This document shows, in pieces, positions 8,801 through 16,083 of a DNA stretch of 21,934 nucleotides; position 1 is the first letter of the stretch; every line of letters begins with the position of its first letter. The stretch comes from DASRCB01 sp035653295 (GTDB taxonomy: Bacteria; Acidobacteriota; Terriglobia; Bryobacterales; Bryobacteraceae): positions 1 to 21,934 of the forward strand of contig DASRCB010000205.1 of assembly GCA_035653295.1 (NCBI GenBank), given 5' to 3'. Made by a program: the position numbers and the translations under genes. The notes under the pieces are model-generated. The model ran no database searches. It had not been told where the DNA came from and saw nothing but the letters and a program-made list of their open reading frames with translations.

Positions 8801-9563
8801 GATCCGCAGGCTGAACGCCGATCTCGAGGAGCGGGTGCAGCAGCGCACGGCTCAGCTGGAGGCATCGAACAAAGAGCTGGAGGCGTTTGCGTACTCGGTC
8901 TCGCACGATTTGCGCGCTCCGCTGCGCGGTATCGACGGGTGGAGTCTGGCGTTGCTGGAGGACTACGGCGGCCTGCTGAATGAGGAGGCGCGGGAGTATC
9001 TCAGCCGCGTGCGCTCGGAAACGCAGCGCATGGGTCAGCTCATCGACGACCTGCTGCAGCTTTCGCGGCTGACACGAACGGAAATGAAGAGCGAAGCGGT
9101 GGATCTCACCAGCGTCGCCCGCAATGTAGCGGAGCGGCTGCGCGAGAATAACCCCGGCCGGGACGTCGAGTTTGCCATTCAGCCTGGCCTCGATGCGGTC
9201 GGCGATGCCAGCCTGCTGGAAGTGGCCATCGGCAATCTGCTGGGAAATGCCGTCAAGTTCACGGGCACGCGTGCGAAGGCGCGCGTTGAGTTCGGCCAGA
9301 CCGAATCCGCAGGCAGCCGGACTTTCTATGTCCGTGACAACGGCGTCGGATTCGATATGGCATATGCGGACATGCTCTTCGGAGCCTTTCAACGCCTTCA
9401 CAAAGCATCGGAGTTTCCGGGCACGGGAATTGGCCTCGCCACCGTGCAGCGCGTCATCCGCCGGCACGGCGGCAGGGTCTGGGCCGAATCGCGGCCGAAC
9501 GAAGGCGCAACATTCTACTTCATCATCGCTTCGGGATCGGCCACTGCGGTCAACGCGCGTTGA
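5859..9563 (+). CDS. Membrane multi-PAS sensor histidine kinase with PocR domain
   Basis: A 1234-residue protein. The N-terminus (about 15-115) has four hydrophobic segments resembling the DUF4118-type membrane module. Five PAS-type modules follow: about 125-240, 248-375, 380-520, 528-645 and 650-770. The third is atypical, with a four-cysteine set at 432, 442, 448 and 451 (CX9CX5CX2C). A PocR sensory domain (about 800-960) retains Cys842, Cys856, Cys877 and Cys882 and a GNIFTGQFLL stretch. A coiled coil with ERVQQRTAQLEASNKELEAF leads into a phytochrome-like HisKA (YSVSHDLRAPLRG, His1016) and an ATPase with N-box AIGNLLGNAVKF, G1 DNGVGFDM and G2 GTGIGLA. All catalytic motifs are intact, so it should be active. 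It integrates several inputs, probably redox or small ligand, and signals to the coupled response regulator. The first and fourth PAS modules are clearly similar to each other. The ligand is not deducible. Confidence 0.95.
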   Translation: MNADRRARIHFTAHSKAAGYYAAVLLATLAQIARSPLDPPTLVPFITYVPFIVLSAAYGGLGPGLLTTGLSLLEVAWFAADPVGSLRVKYGHDMVGMFALAVSGMVISYLFDRMRRALHTEEARRELAALLDHTYDAAFVWIPGNAGIQWWNHAAKRLYGYSCSDAVGKTSHELLATRFPESQALAEAALRDKGFWEGELIHTARDGRQITVQSRQTARTGADGRLRVLEVNRDITDWKKAQEQLRRESEFRALAMEAAGLGAWDYWVDGGEGASDDRCKVMFGFHRGLPVAHADALARVHPDDRAARDAAAERAFSGVDDGRYNAQYRVCLPDGTVRWLEAHGKVWFDGAPRDRRPVRLLGVTMDITERRRAEQELFEAHTELRAIHAAAPVTLLVVDEQFRVQRVSDLVSPGADGDRENTALRPGEAIACFHALSDSLGCGYGSSCETCAVRAAIRECIEGGAAVPAAEAWLPVVSGPGEQESRCVLISATPMRFGETRRALLCVQDMTTLRNTERQLEQQRASLLRQAELINLSHDAIITTDENRAIVTWNGGATEMYGWAEQEALGRPLHELLRTEYDRPRAEIDAVLKSDGRWQGELLHTRKDGQQIAVESRQVLVCDDGRTSTTLLEINRDITARKQAEQALAQNLERLERVLEVETVGVMFRDLNTGCIVDANDAFLKLTGYTRAEVEQRKLMWQNLTPPEYMDVSRAEIEKSMATGRVGPYEKEYFRQDGTRKWLLSAGSSLANNQCVEFCVDISDRKRAEQALRESEQRVRRKLESVLSPEEDIGEPLELEDIIDIEALQAMMDDLYALAHLPTAILDTKGKVLVRSGWQEICTEFHRVHPDTLQHCIESDTALSTTAGPGDFKLYKCKNNLCDVATPFYVSGRKLGNIFTGQFLLDDEPVDMDLFASQAALHGFDQQQYLAALARVPRVSRRAAEQGIAFLQRFGAFIGKLSHANIKLARSLAQLQRSEDTIRRLNADLEERVQQRTAQLEASNKELEAFAYSVSHDLRAPLRGIDGWSLALLEDYGGLLNEEAREYLSRVRSETQRMGQLIDDLLQLSRLTRTEMKSEAVDLTSVARNVAERLRENNPGRDVEFAIQPGLDAVGDASLLEVAIGNLLGNAVKFTGTRAKARVEFGQTESAGSRTFYVRDNGVGFDMAYADMLFGAFQRLHKASEFPGTGIGLATVQRVIRRHGGRVWAESRPNEGATFYFIIASGSATAVNAR

Positions 9564-9624
9564 TGGCCGCGGTCGCGCCCGCCAAACTCTGTCCTTCCGA
9601 GTGTAAGCAGGGCCCGGCGCCTGA

Positions 9625-10965
9625 CTAACTCGCGAAGATATTCCGGTTCAGGAAGTCGTTGCGCAGCTTGCCCGCCGGATCGTACTTCGAGGCGAGGGCG
9701 ACGAAGTCGGGCAGCCTCGGATACCGCGATCGCAGTTCCCCCGGCGGCATGGTGAACAACTTGCCCCAGTGCGGCCGCGGTTTGTACGGGCCGAGCTCTC
9801 GTTCGATCAGCGGAAGCACGCGCTGAACCGCGGGCCAGTCCGGTTTCCAGGTGAAGTGAATGGTGACGCTCGGGCGCTGGTAGCAGGTGCTCATCCAGAG
9901 GTCGTCGGCGGCGATGGTGCGAATCTCGGAGATCAGCAGACGCGGCGTGATCTGGTCGCGCAAACGCTCCACGGCGAGGATCGCGTCCACGGCATTGCGC
10001 CGCGGCACGAAGTATTCCGACTGAAGCTCTTTCCCGGCGCTGGGAGTAAAGCCCATGCGGAAGTGCGGCAGCCGGTCGTACCAGGGCCCGGGCACGCCCA
10101 TCTGCTCGGTGCAGTTTTCGGCGGAAAGTTCGGCGATGGGGTGGAGATTCCGCCTCGCCGCCGCCGCGCCGAAGAACTCGGCCGGGCCGGAGAACGACCC
10201 AGCGCTATCGGTGCGAGTCTTGATCCAGACCTCGTTAATGCGCTGCTTCTGCCAGTCGGTGAACAGGCTGACGCTGTACCCGCTCGCCTGTATCTGGTCA
10301 AAGTGATCCTTCATCTGCGCCAGCGGCATGTTCTCGTAAACATACTGCCGCACGGCGTAAGTGGGCTGTATCCGAAGCGTCAGGCGAGTGATAACGCCGA
10401 GCGCTCCGAGGCCGACCACAGCGCCCTGAAACAGATCGCCGTCGGTGGCGCGCGAGAGGCGAACGACATCGCCGTGGGCATTCACCATCTCGAGCGCCGT
10501 GACGGCGGTGGCCAGATTGCCGTTGTTCTCGCCAGATCCGTGCGTCGCCGTGCTGCAGGCGCCGGCGATGGAGATGTGCGGCAGAGAGGCCAGGTTGTGC
10601 AGCGCGAAGCCGCGGCGGTCGAGATATGGGCAGAGCTTTCCGTAGGTGATTCCCGCATCCACCGTGACGGTGCGCTTGGCGGGATCGAGATCCACCACTT
10701 CGGCCATCGGCTTCAGCGAAAGCAGATTATCGCGGCTGTCGGCTATGGAATTGAAGCAATGGCGTGTGCCCAGCGCCTTGACCTTGTCCAGCGAGCGCAC
10801 CGCGGACTGGACACGCGCGACGGAGGAGGCCTCCAGCACGCGGTCGGTGCTGTAAGTAAGGTTGCCGGCCCAGTTGGTGAGCTTCTGCGCGCCGGCGGCG
10901 CGGAATGGCGCGGCGGCGCTGACAAAAAAGCCCGCAAGAGATTTGAGCCAGGCGCGTCTGTTCAC
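9625..10965 (-). CDS. FAD-dependent alditol (xylitol) oxidase, Tat-exported
   Basis: A 446-residue oxidase of the vanillyl-alcohol-oxidase/AldO family. These enzymes oxidise the terminal CH2OH of sugar alcohols to the aldose and make H2O2. The FAD domain is at about 30-205: GTRHCFNS holds His69, the covalent flavin attachment site, and NLASLPHISIAG and TATHGSG are family motifs. The substrate domain keeps the AldO active-site set: SEIRTIA (Glu347, Arg349), IHFTW (Thr372) and PHWGKLF (Lys402). The first 27 residues read as a twin-arginine signal (NRRAWLK then a hydrophobic stretch ending near AGA), so it should be exported folded with its flavin; bacterial AldO proteins are usually cytoplasmic. 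The start is GTG with a weak ribosome site; the Tat motif right after it supports the choice. It stands alone, convergent with the kinase gene. The exact polyol is unknown. Confidence 0.93.
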   Translation of the reverse strand: MNRRAWLKSLAGFFVSAAAPFRAAGAQKLTNWAGNLTYSTDRVLEASSVARVQSAVRSLDKVKALGTRHCFNSIADSRDNLLSLKPMAEVVDLDPAKRTVTVDAGITYGKLCPYLDRRGFALHNLASLPHISIAGACSTATHGSGENNGNLATAVTALEMVNAHGDVVRLSRATDGDLFQGAVVGLGALGVITRLTLRIQPTYAVRQYVYENMPLAQMKDHFDQIQASGYSVSLFTDWQKQRINEVWIKTRTDSAGSFSGPAEFFGAAAARRNLHPIAELSAENCTEQMGVPGPWYDRLPHFRMGFTPSAGKELQSEYFVPRRNAVDAILAVERLRDQITPRLLISEIRTIAADDLWMSTCYQRPSVTIHFTWKPDWPAVQRVLPLIERELGPYKPRPHWGKLFTMPPGELRSRYPRLPDFVALASKYDPAGKLRNDFLNRNIFAS

Positions 10966-11065
10966 GATTGCTGAGCGATGATATCAGATCGCGACAGCGG
11001 CGTTCTCTGCACCTCGATCGGCGCACAATGCAGGGATTGGTGAGGATCACCTGACTTCGTCATCA

Positions 11066-11179
11066 TCAGAACAGATCGGAATGCGTGCCGGTGCGGACAA
11101 GGTGCAGGTCGTCTCCGTCCACCTTGAAGATCAGCAGCCAGTCAGGCTCGATGTGGCCGCTGACCGGGGTCCGCAGCGA
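11066..11179 (-). pseudogene. C-terminal remnant of a YafQ/RelE-type toxin
   Basis: Directly after the antitoxin stop and in the same frame there are 37 sense codons then TGA. They include GHIEPDWLLIF and VRTGTHSDLF, which match the C-terminal half of YafQ-family mRNA interferases (the His/Asp/Trp around EPDW and the final His of GTHSDLF). The first half, roughly 55 residues, is gone, including the position of YafQ His50, and no start codon is available. I read this as an internal deletion that fused the antitoxin end to the toxin tail. It cannot encode an active toxin by itself. Confidence 0.75.
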
Positions 11180-11434
11180 TCAGATCCCCAGTTCTTGAAG
11201 GAGCGCGTTGGCGGAACCGTGCCGCTTCCCCTTCGCCCGATCGGCGGCGCGCATCGCCTTGACCGTGGTGGAGTTCGGAACGCGTACTTCGAACGGCAAT
11301 GCCTTCTCGGCGGCTACACGGACCAGCAGCATGCGGACCGCATCCGATACAGAGATCCCCATCCCCGCCAGGGTCTTGGCGGCCTTCTCCTTCGTCTTCT
11401 CGTCGACGCGAACGTGAACCATCGTGGTCGCCAT
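11180..11434 (-). CDS. RelB/DinJ-family antitoxin (orphan)
   Basis: An 84-residue protein with an N-terminal ribbon-helix-helix (about 4-48): the strand VHVRVDEK, then helices around TKEKAAKTLAGMG and VSDAVRMLLVRVAAEKALPF, the DinJ/RelB pattern. The C-terminal tail (49-84) is the part that normally wraps the toxin. The family binds DNA as dimers and represses its own operon. The partner toxin survives only as a remnant, so this is an orphan antitoxin that could still act as a DNA-binding protein or neutralise related toxins made elsewhere in the genome. The ATG follows GAGGGAG with good spacing. A palindrome at 11450-11462 just upstream is the likely operator. Confidence 0.9.
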   Translation of the reverse strand: MATTMVHVRVDEKTKEKAAKTLAGMGISVSDAVRMLLVRVAAEKALPFEVRVPNSTTVKAMRAADRAKGKRHGSANALLQELGI

Positions 11435-11449
11435 TGGCTCCCTCTCTGA

Positions 11450-11462
11450 GATACATTGTATC
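11450..11462 (-). promoter_or_regulatory. Palindromic operator overlapping the antitoxin -10
   Basis: GATAC-ATT-GTATC is a perfect 5-3-5 palindrome 15 bases before the antitoxin ATG. On the minus strand it contains TACAAT, a 5-of-6 match to a -10 box. Autorepression by ribbon-helix-helix antitoxins usually works at such sites. No convincing -35 is seen. Confidence 0.55.
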
Positions 11463-11692
11463 GCAGTGATAGCCGGTCCAGTTCCCCAGCCGCGCGCGGC
11501 CCCTCCGGCATTGGGCAGCGCCAGGCGATGGCGTCCGAATGCTGGCTATGCCTGGACCCCACGGGTCCGACACGGGTCCAAAACGCGTACATCGACGTTC
11601 TAGCCGCACACGTCGGAGTTCTACAGGGCCGAAGGCGCTATCGCGCGAAATCTCTTTTTCAGAGGGAATCTTTGGAAAGTCGTTGAGTTGAG

Positions 11693-11769
<77 letters not shown>

Positions 11770-11820
11770 GAGGCGTACGTCGGTAAACACATCGTAGCAT
11801 GCCGCGACCCGGCGCCGTGT

Positions 11821-11847
11821 CCCTTGCGACAGGCTGTCGCGCAAGGG
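11821..11847. repeat. 27-bp imperfect palindrome upstream of tRNA-Asp
   Basis: The arms are CCCTTGCGACAG and CTGTCGCGCAAGGG. They pair over 12 bases with a one-base centre and a two-base bulge (GC at 11841-11842). It lies about 50 bases upstream of the tRNA 5' end and 130 bases before the membrane protein start. It may be an operator, or the stem of a transcript in either direction; no T-run follows, so an intrinsic terminator is unlikely. Confidence 0.4.
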
Positions 11848-11976
11848 CGCCAATCACGGCCAATTTGTCGCAGCCGGAAGCGCTCGATCGCGCATTTCGG
11901 GCAATTCCGTAACGGCAGCGCAGTTGCTTTCCTTACATCCGGCGGCGGGGTATGCGCCCCGCCAACCCAAGGCCCA

Positions 11977-12654
11977 ATGAACCAGCCCGTAAAGGCATAC
12001 GTCTCCTGGGTGGCCGCGGTCGGTTCCGTGGCCATCGGCGCGGCTGTCGCACAGTGCCAGTTCTCGCATCCGGTTCGCTTCCCGGTTTTCTTTGCGCTGG
12101 CGTTTGTGGCGTCGATGCTGAAGATCCGTTTTCCGGCGGTTACGGGCACGTTCTCGTGCAGCTGCCTCTTCGTCGTGCTGGGCATCGCCGAACTCGACCG
12201 CACGGAGGCCATGCTGATTGCCATCGCCGCCGCGGCCGGGCAGACCCTTTTGAACGTGCGCGGAAGGGCCACCCTGATGCAACTCGTCTTCAACGTCGCG
12301 GCCCTGGGCATCAGCACTTCCGCGGCAAGCCTGATCAGATCATTGGCTGTCGCGTGGGGCGCCAATTCCCTGCTGGCGCTGCTGTCCACCGCGGCCGTTT
12401 ATTATGCGGTAAACGTCCTCATCGTGAGTGGAGCCCTCGCCCTGCTGCATGCGAAAAATATGGAACGCATGTGGCATGCCTGGATCCGATGGACCACGCC
12501 CGCGTTCATCGCCGCCACCGCTGCGGCGGCCGGCCTCTTCCTCACGAATCCCATGTTCCACTGGAACGCATCGATGCTTTTCGTCCCAGCGGTTGTCGTT
12601 TTTCAGGTCTGGTATCGCCGGCTGCTCGCCACCAGATTCGGCATCGGCCGTTAA
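11977..12654 (+). CDS. Multi-pass membrane protein of unknown function
   Basis: A 225-residue, very hydrophobic protein that I do not recognise. Seven to eight membrane segments are visible at about 7-26, 35-49, 56-72, 78-92, 101-121, 131-157 (long, perhaps two), 173-190 and 199-213, with short charged loops (AELDRTE, NVRGRAT, KNMERMWHAWIR). The layout resembles the N-terminal membrane part of some bacterial signalling proteins, but no output domain follows. The frame stays open upstream to 11692, but that part runs across the tRNA, so the ATG at 11977 is chosen; an AAGG lies before it. It is convergent with the serine hydrolase gene, and both use the same TTAA for their stop codons. Confidence 0.8.
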   Translation: MNQPVKAYVSWVAAVGSVAIGAAVAQCQFSHPVRFPVFFALAFVASMLKIRFPAVTGTFSCSCLFVVLGIAELDRTEAMLIAIAAAAGQTLLNVRGRATLMQLVFNVAALGISTSAASLIRSLAVAWGANSLLALLSTAAVYYAVNVLIVSGALALLHAKNMERMWHAWIRWTTPAFIAATAAAAGLFLTNPMFHWNASMLFVPAVVVFQVWYRRLLATRFGIGR

Positions 12655-14594
12655 TTCCCGACCACCAGCGCCGCCGCGCCCTGGAACGTCGTGGCGCCGA
12701 GCGTCGCCTGGAGCGTATATGTGCCGGGCTTGACCGCGGGAATCTTGAGATTGATCTGGAACAGCCCGGGCCCGACCAGGCCGGTGTACTGCGCCTGAAC
12801 GGTAGTCGAGCCGATCGTCAGGCTCGCGTCTCCGAGCGTTTGCGGCGCGTGGATCACGGTTCCCGCGGATGAAGTCGCGAACCCCGTGCCGAACAGCTCG
12901 ATCGTCTCACCTGCTTTGGCGGGCCGCGTCCCCGGGACTACCGAAGGATCGCCTACCACCGTTCCGTCCAGGTGGACGGCGGCCACGTAACCGGATCCGA
13001 AGGTGAACAGCGCAGGCGCCGCGGAGCGCACTTCGGCGACAACCGGCGTGGTGGTCATGCCGTGGTTGGTGACCGTAACCGTCACCGCTCCGGCCGGCAG
13101 GTCGGCCGGGACCTGCGCATTAATCTGTCTGGGGCTGATGTACGAAATCGCCGCGGCTTTTCCGCCGATACGCACGCTCACTCCGTCCAGCGTGATCGGC
13201 AGAGTGTCGCCGGAAAAATCGGCGGCCGACCACGGCCGTGAGTTGTTGGCCAGATCGTCGCCGAAAATGGCGATCCAGGAACCGGGAACGATCCCCCTCT
13301 GAAAACTCGCGGCATTGAGCACGCCATCGGCGGCAGTGATAGACGGCGTCGGACCCGTTGCGTCCGGCCACCTGCTGTACTGATCGCCTGCCGGCCAACT
13401 GGTGATCGAGTCGTAGGCGGTCCACAGCGCGGTCCCGACCGCCGCGCCGAAATTCATGTCATTGTTCGGCCACTCATTGAACATCACCACCCAGTCGGAG
13501 CCGTCGTACGTCCTGACCACCTGAGCGTATGTCCCTTCCAGCACGCCGTCGGTCCACCAGTCGAGTTGCCCTGGTGCGGGCGTAGTGACCATGTAGAAGC
13601 CCATGCCGTACCAGTGATCGGTAGTCGGCCACGTGGAAGGCTCGGCGGTCATAGCATTGATCGATTCCTGCGTCAGGAGGACCTCCGGACCGCGCCGGCC
13701 TTCGATCGCGTTCATGAACTTCAGGTAATCGACCGCGCTGGTCAGCCACCCTGCGTTCGCGTCGAGCGCCTCGAGCGACCAGCCGCCGTAAGGGAGCGAC
13801 ACCTGTTGTGTGATGAAGGGAAAAACGCTGGCTACCATGGGGTCGACCATGTCGTAATAGCGGACTTCATTCGCGAGCTGGCCCACCGCCAATGTATTGC
13901 CGATGCGCATATCGCCCACTCCGGCCCCCAGCAGCACGTGTGTACGCACGTACTGCTCATAGCTCATGCCGCTCACCTTCTCGATGATGCGCCCCAGTAC
14001 CGTGTACCCGAAGTTGGAATACACGAACTTCGTGCCTGGATCGAAATCGAGCTTCTGGCCCATCTCATACCGGACCATGTCCATGGCCGATGCCGGGGCC
14101 TGCGTTCCCAGAGCGGCGGCGATGCCATCCGGCGTGAATGCCGGATCGGGGCTGGAGTTGAAATCCCATCCGCCGGAATGCTGCAGCAGCATGCGGGCCG
14201 TGATGTTCTTCAGCCGCGGATCGGGCGTCGTCCCGGGCGGCGGAGTAATGTCGGACAGAATGCCGAATGCCGAATCATCCAGATTCAGCTTCTTCTCCTG
14301 GACCAGCGTTAGGATTGCCACCGCGGTGAGCGGTTTCGAGAGGCTCGCAACACGGAACATCGAATCGGGCTGCACCGGCGTCTTTTTCGAGCTGTCGGCA
14401 TAGCCGTAGCCGCGGGCAAACACGAGTTTCCCGTTCCGGGTTACGGCCAGCGCACCGCCGGGGATGTTGTATTTGGACATCAGCCCGGACATGGCCTGAT
14501 CAAAAGCGGCAAGATCCGGGACCGCCGTGCCCGTCTGGGCGTGCGAACCTGCGGCAAGGGACAGCAGCATCAGGGAGGAACGAAGGAGGCGCAT
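12651..14594 (-). CDS. Secreted serine hydrolase (class C beta-lactamase fold) with TIGR03437 C-terminal module
   Basis: About 647 residues. A signal peptide (MRLLRSSLMLLSLAAG, cleavage near AHAQ-like SHAQ) precedes the hydrolase domain (about 25-395). SLSK (Ser84, Lys87) is the SxxK nucleophile motif and YSN (192-194) the second motif; the third KTG/HTG site is replaced by WTDG. This family covers esterases, D-aminopeptidases and transpeptidase-like enzymes, so the substrate is open. Residues about 429-647 are a Solibacter-type TIGR03437 module with LNAASF, GSWIAIFG, ISPRQINAQVP, ELFGTGF and QINLKIP, probably stacked Ig-like folds used outside the cell. I prefer the ATG at 14594: the GTG at 14606 lies almost on a possible -10 (TATAGT, 14608-14613, minus strand). 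Neither start has a clear ribosome site. Confidence 0.92.
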   Translation of the reverse strand: MRLLRSSLMLLSLAAGSHAQTGTAVPDLAAFDQAMSGLMSKYNIPGGALAVTRNGKLVFARGYGYADSSKKTPVQPDSMFRVASLSKPLTAVAILTLVQEKKLNLDDSAFGILSDITPPPGTTPDPRLKNITARMLLQHSGGWDFNSSPDPAFTPDGIAAALGTQAPASAMDMVRYEMGQKLDFDPGTKFVYSNFGYTVLGRIIEKVSGMSYEQYVRTHVLLGAGVGDMRIGNTLAVGQLANEVRYYDMVDPMVASVFPFITQQVSLPYGGWSLEALDANAGWLTSAVDYLKFMNAIEGRRGPEVLLTQESINAMTAEPSTWPTTDHWYGMGFYMVTTPAPGQLDWWTDGVLEGTYAQVVRTYDGSDWVVMFNEWPNNDMNFGAAVGTALWTAYDSITSWPAGDQYSRWPDATGPTPSITAADGVLNAASFQRGIVPGSWIAIFGDDLANNSRPWSAADFSGDTLPITLDGVSVRIGGKAAAISYISPRQINAQVPADLPAGAVTVTVTNHGMTTTPVVAEVRSAAPALFTFGSGYVAAVHLDGTVVGDPSVVPGTRPAKAGETIELFGTGFATSSAGTVIHAPQTLGDASLTIGSTTVQAQYTGLVGPGLFQINLKIPAVKPGTYTLQATLGATTFQGAAALVVGN

Positions 14595-14675
14595 AGGAAC
14601 TGCCACGACTATACGGGGCAGCCGTCAGCAGCGCCTATGTGACCATGGGTTCAGGGGTCCCAGTACCGGTACCAG

Positions 14676-15998
14676 ATGCAGAAAACCGACCCGTTTTCAT
14701 ACGTTCAGCGATGGGAACGCAAGCGCCGCGAACAGGGCTGGTGGCACAGCTTCGAGCTGCCCGACGGGCGCCGCATTCAGGGCGTTTCGCAGTTGTCCGA
14801 CCAGCAGGACCGCATCGCCCAGTTCCCCATTGCCGACGACCTGCGCGGCAAACGCGTGCTCGACATCGGCGCCTGGGACGGCTGGTTCACCTTCGAGATG
14901 GAGCGCCGCGGCGCCGAGGTGACCGCGATCGACGTCTGGGACAATCCCCGATTTCGCGAAATGCATGCCCTTCTCGGCTCGCGCGCCGCCTACCTCCAGA
15001 TGGACGTTTACGACCTCGATCCCGCCCGCATCGGCCAGTTCGACATCGTCCTCTTCATGGGAGTCCTCTACCATCTCAAGCACCCGCTGCTCGCGCTCGA
15101 ACGGGTGTGCTCGGTGACCCGCGAAATGGCCGCGGTCGACTCCTTCGTGCTCCGCGAAGAATACCGCCCCGGCGACAATGTGCAGGGCCGGCCGATCATG
15201 GAATTCTATGAGACCAGCGAGTTTGGCGGCCAGACCGACAACTGGACCGGCCCCAGTCTGGGCTGTCTGGAGGCGTTCTGCCGTACCGCCGGCTTCGCGC
15301 GTGCGGAACTGCGGGCGGTGCTGACGCACAGCGCATGTTTCGCCTGCTTCCGCACCTGGGAACGGCCCACAGCCCCCTTCGACCGCGCGCCCGTGCTCAT
15401 CGATGCTTTCCACCACACGAATTTCGGCCTCAACTGCGACTGGCGGCGCGATGATTACCTGACCTGCTGGTTCGAATGCGAACAGCAGGATCTCCAGCTC
15501 GACGACGTAAAGCCGGAGGTCGGCGGCTTCGGTGTGCGACCCATCCACGTGTCTCCGATCGAGGCCTATCAGCAGGTGAGCTTCAAAGTGCCGCCGGGAC
15601 TCGCGCCCGGGTGGCACGATGTCACGATCCGCATCGGCGGGGGACCGGCCAGCAACGGCGTTGCAGTCGCCGTAGGCATGCCGCTCGGTAAGCCCAGGCT
15701 GTCCATCCAGGGCGCCTCCGATGGCGTGACGTGGAACCCGGGCGAGATCGACTTTTCCCGGGGAGATCGGCTGGCCATCTGGGTATCGGGTCTGCCCGAC
15801 AATGCCGACCGTCACAACACCCAGGCCTGGTTCGACGGCGAGCGGGCGGAGGTGGTGTGGGTGGAACGGGGGAGGCCTGAAGCCTCACGTCAGGTGAACA
15901 TTTGCGTTCCGGCGTCGGTTGCCCCGGGCGTGGCGCCCGTTTGGCTGGAGGTCGGCGGCGGCCGCAGCGACCCGTTCCCAGTACGCGTGCGGCGATGA
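14676..15998 (+). CDS. Class I SAM-dependent methyltransferase with C-terminal Ig-like repeats
   Basis: A 440-residue protein. The methyltransferase domain (about 1-235) has SAM motif I VLDIGAWDGWFTFE (61-74), the acidic end of strand 2 (AIDVWDN) and FDIVLFMGVLYHLKHP (122-137), which resembles the CmoB/DUF1698 group; the substrate is unknown (tRNA, sugar or lipid are possible). The tail (about 280-440) contains two related repeats: QVSFKVPPGLAPGWHDVTIR near 300-319 and QVNICVPASVAPGVAPVWLE near 406-425. These look like the QINxxVPxxxxPG element of TIGR03437 modules in the neighbouring secreted proteins, yet no signal peptide is present. A GTACCGGTAC palindrome (14663-14672) ends three bases before the ATG, and no Shine-Dalgarno site is visible. 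The gene is divergent from the serine hydrolase across about 80 bases. Confidence 0.9.
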   Translation: MQKTDPFSYVQRWERKRREQGWWHSFELPDGRRIQGVSQLSDQQDRIAQFPIADDLRGKRVLDIGAWDGWFTFEMERRGAEVTAIDVWDNPRFREMHALLGSRAAYLQMDVYDLDPARIGQFDIVLFMGVLYHLKHPLLALERVCSVTREMAAVDSFVLREEYRPGDNVQGRPIMEFYETSEFGGQTDNWTGPSLGCLEAFCRTAGFARAELRAVLTHSACFACFRTWERPTAPFDRAPVLIDAFHHTNFGLNCDWRRDDYLTCWFECEQQDLQLDDVKPEVGGFGVRPIHVSPIEAYQQVSFKVPPGLAPGWHDVTIRIGGGPASNGVAVAVGMPLGKPRLSIQGASDGVTWNPGEIDFSRGDRLAIWVSGLPDNADRHNTQAWFDGERAEVVWVERGRPEASRQVNICVPASVAPGVAPVWLEVGGGRSDPFPVRVRR

Positions 15999-16047
15999 GA
16001 CGTCCCGCACCTTAAGCTGATGCGGCCGCAGTGTGCTATCAAGGTAC

Positions 16048-16069
16048 AGACGCCTGCCCGCGTGCGTCT
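16048..16069 (+). promoter_or_regulatory. Leader hairpin before the NHL-repeat gene
   Basis: AGACGC and GCGTCT pair perfectly across a 10-base loop, followed by TTT, and end 14 bases before the ATG at 16084. It is too weak to call a terminator; it may partly end transcription from the methyltransferase gene or shape the leader. Confidence 0.25.
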
Positions 16070-16083
16070 TTGGTGCATTTAAA

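Noticed and set aside
10966..11065. Hairpin GGTGA-GGA-TCACC (11039-11051) as a terminator
   Set aside because: Five base pairs with no T-run on either strand; too weak to support a call.
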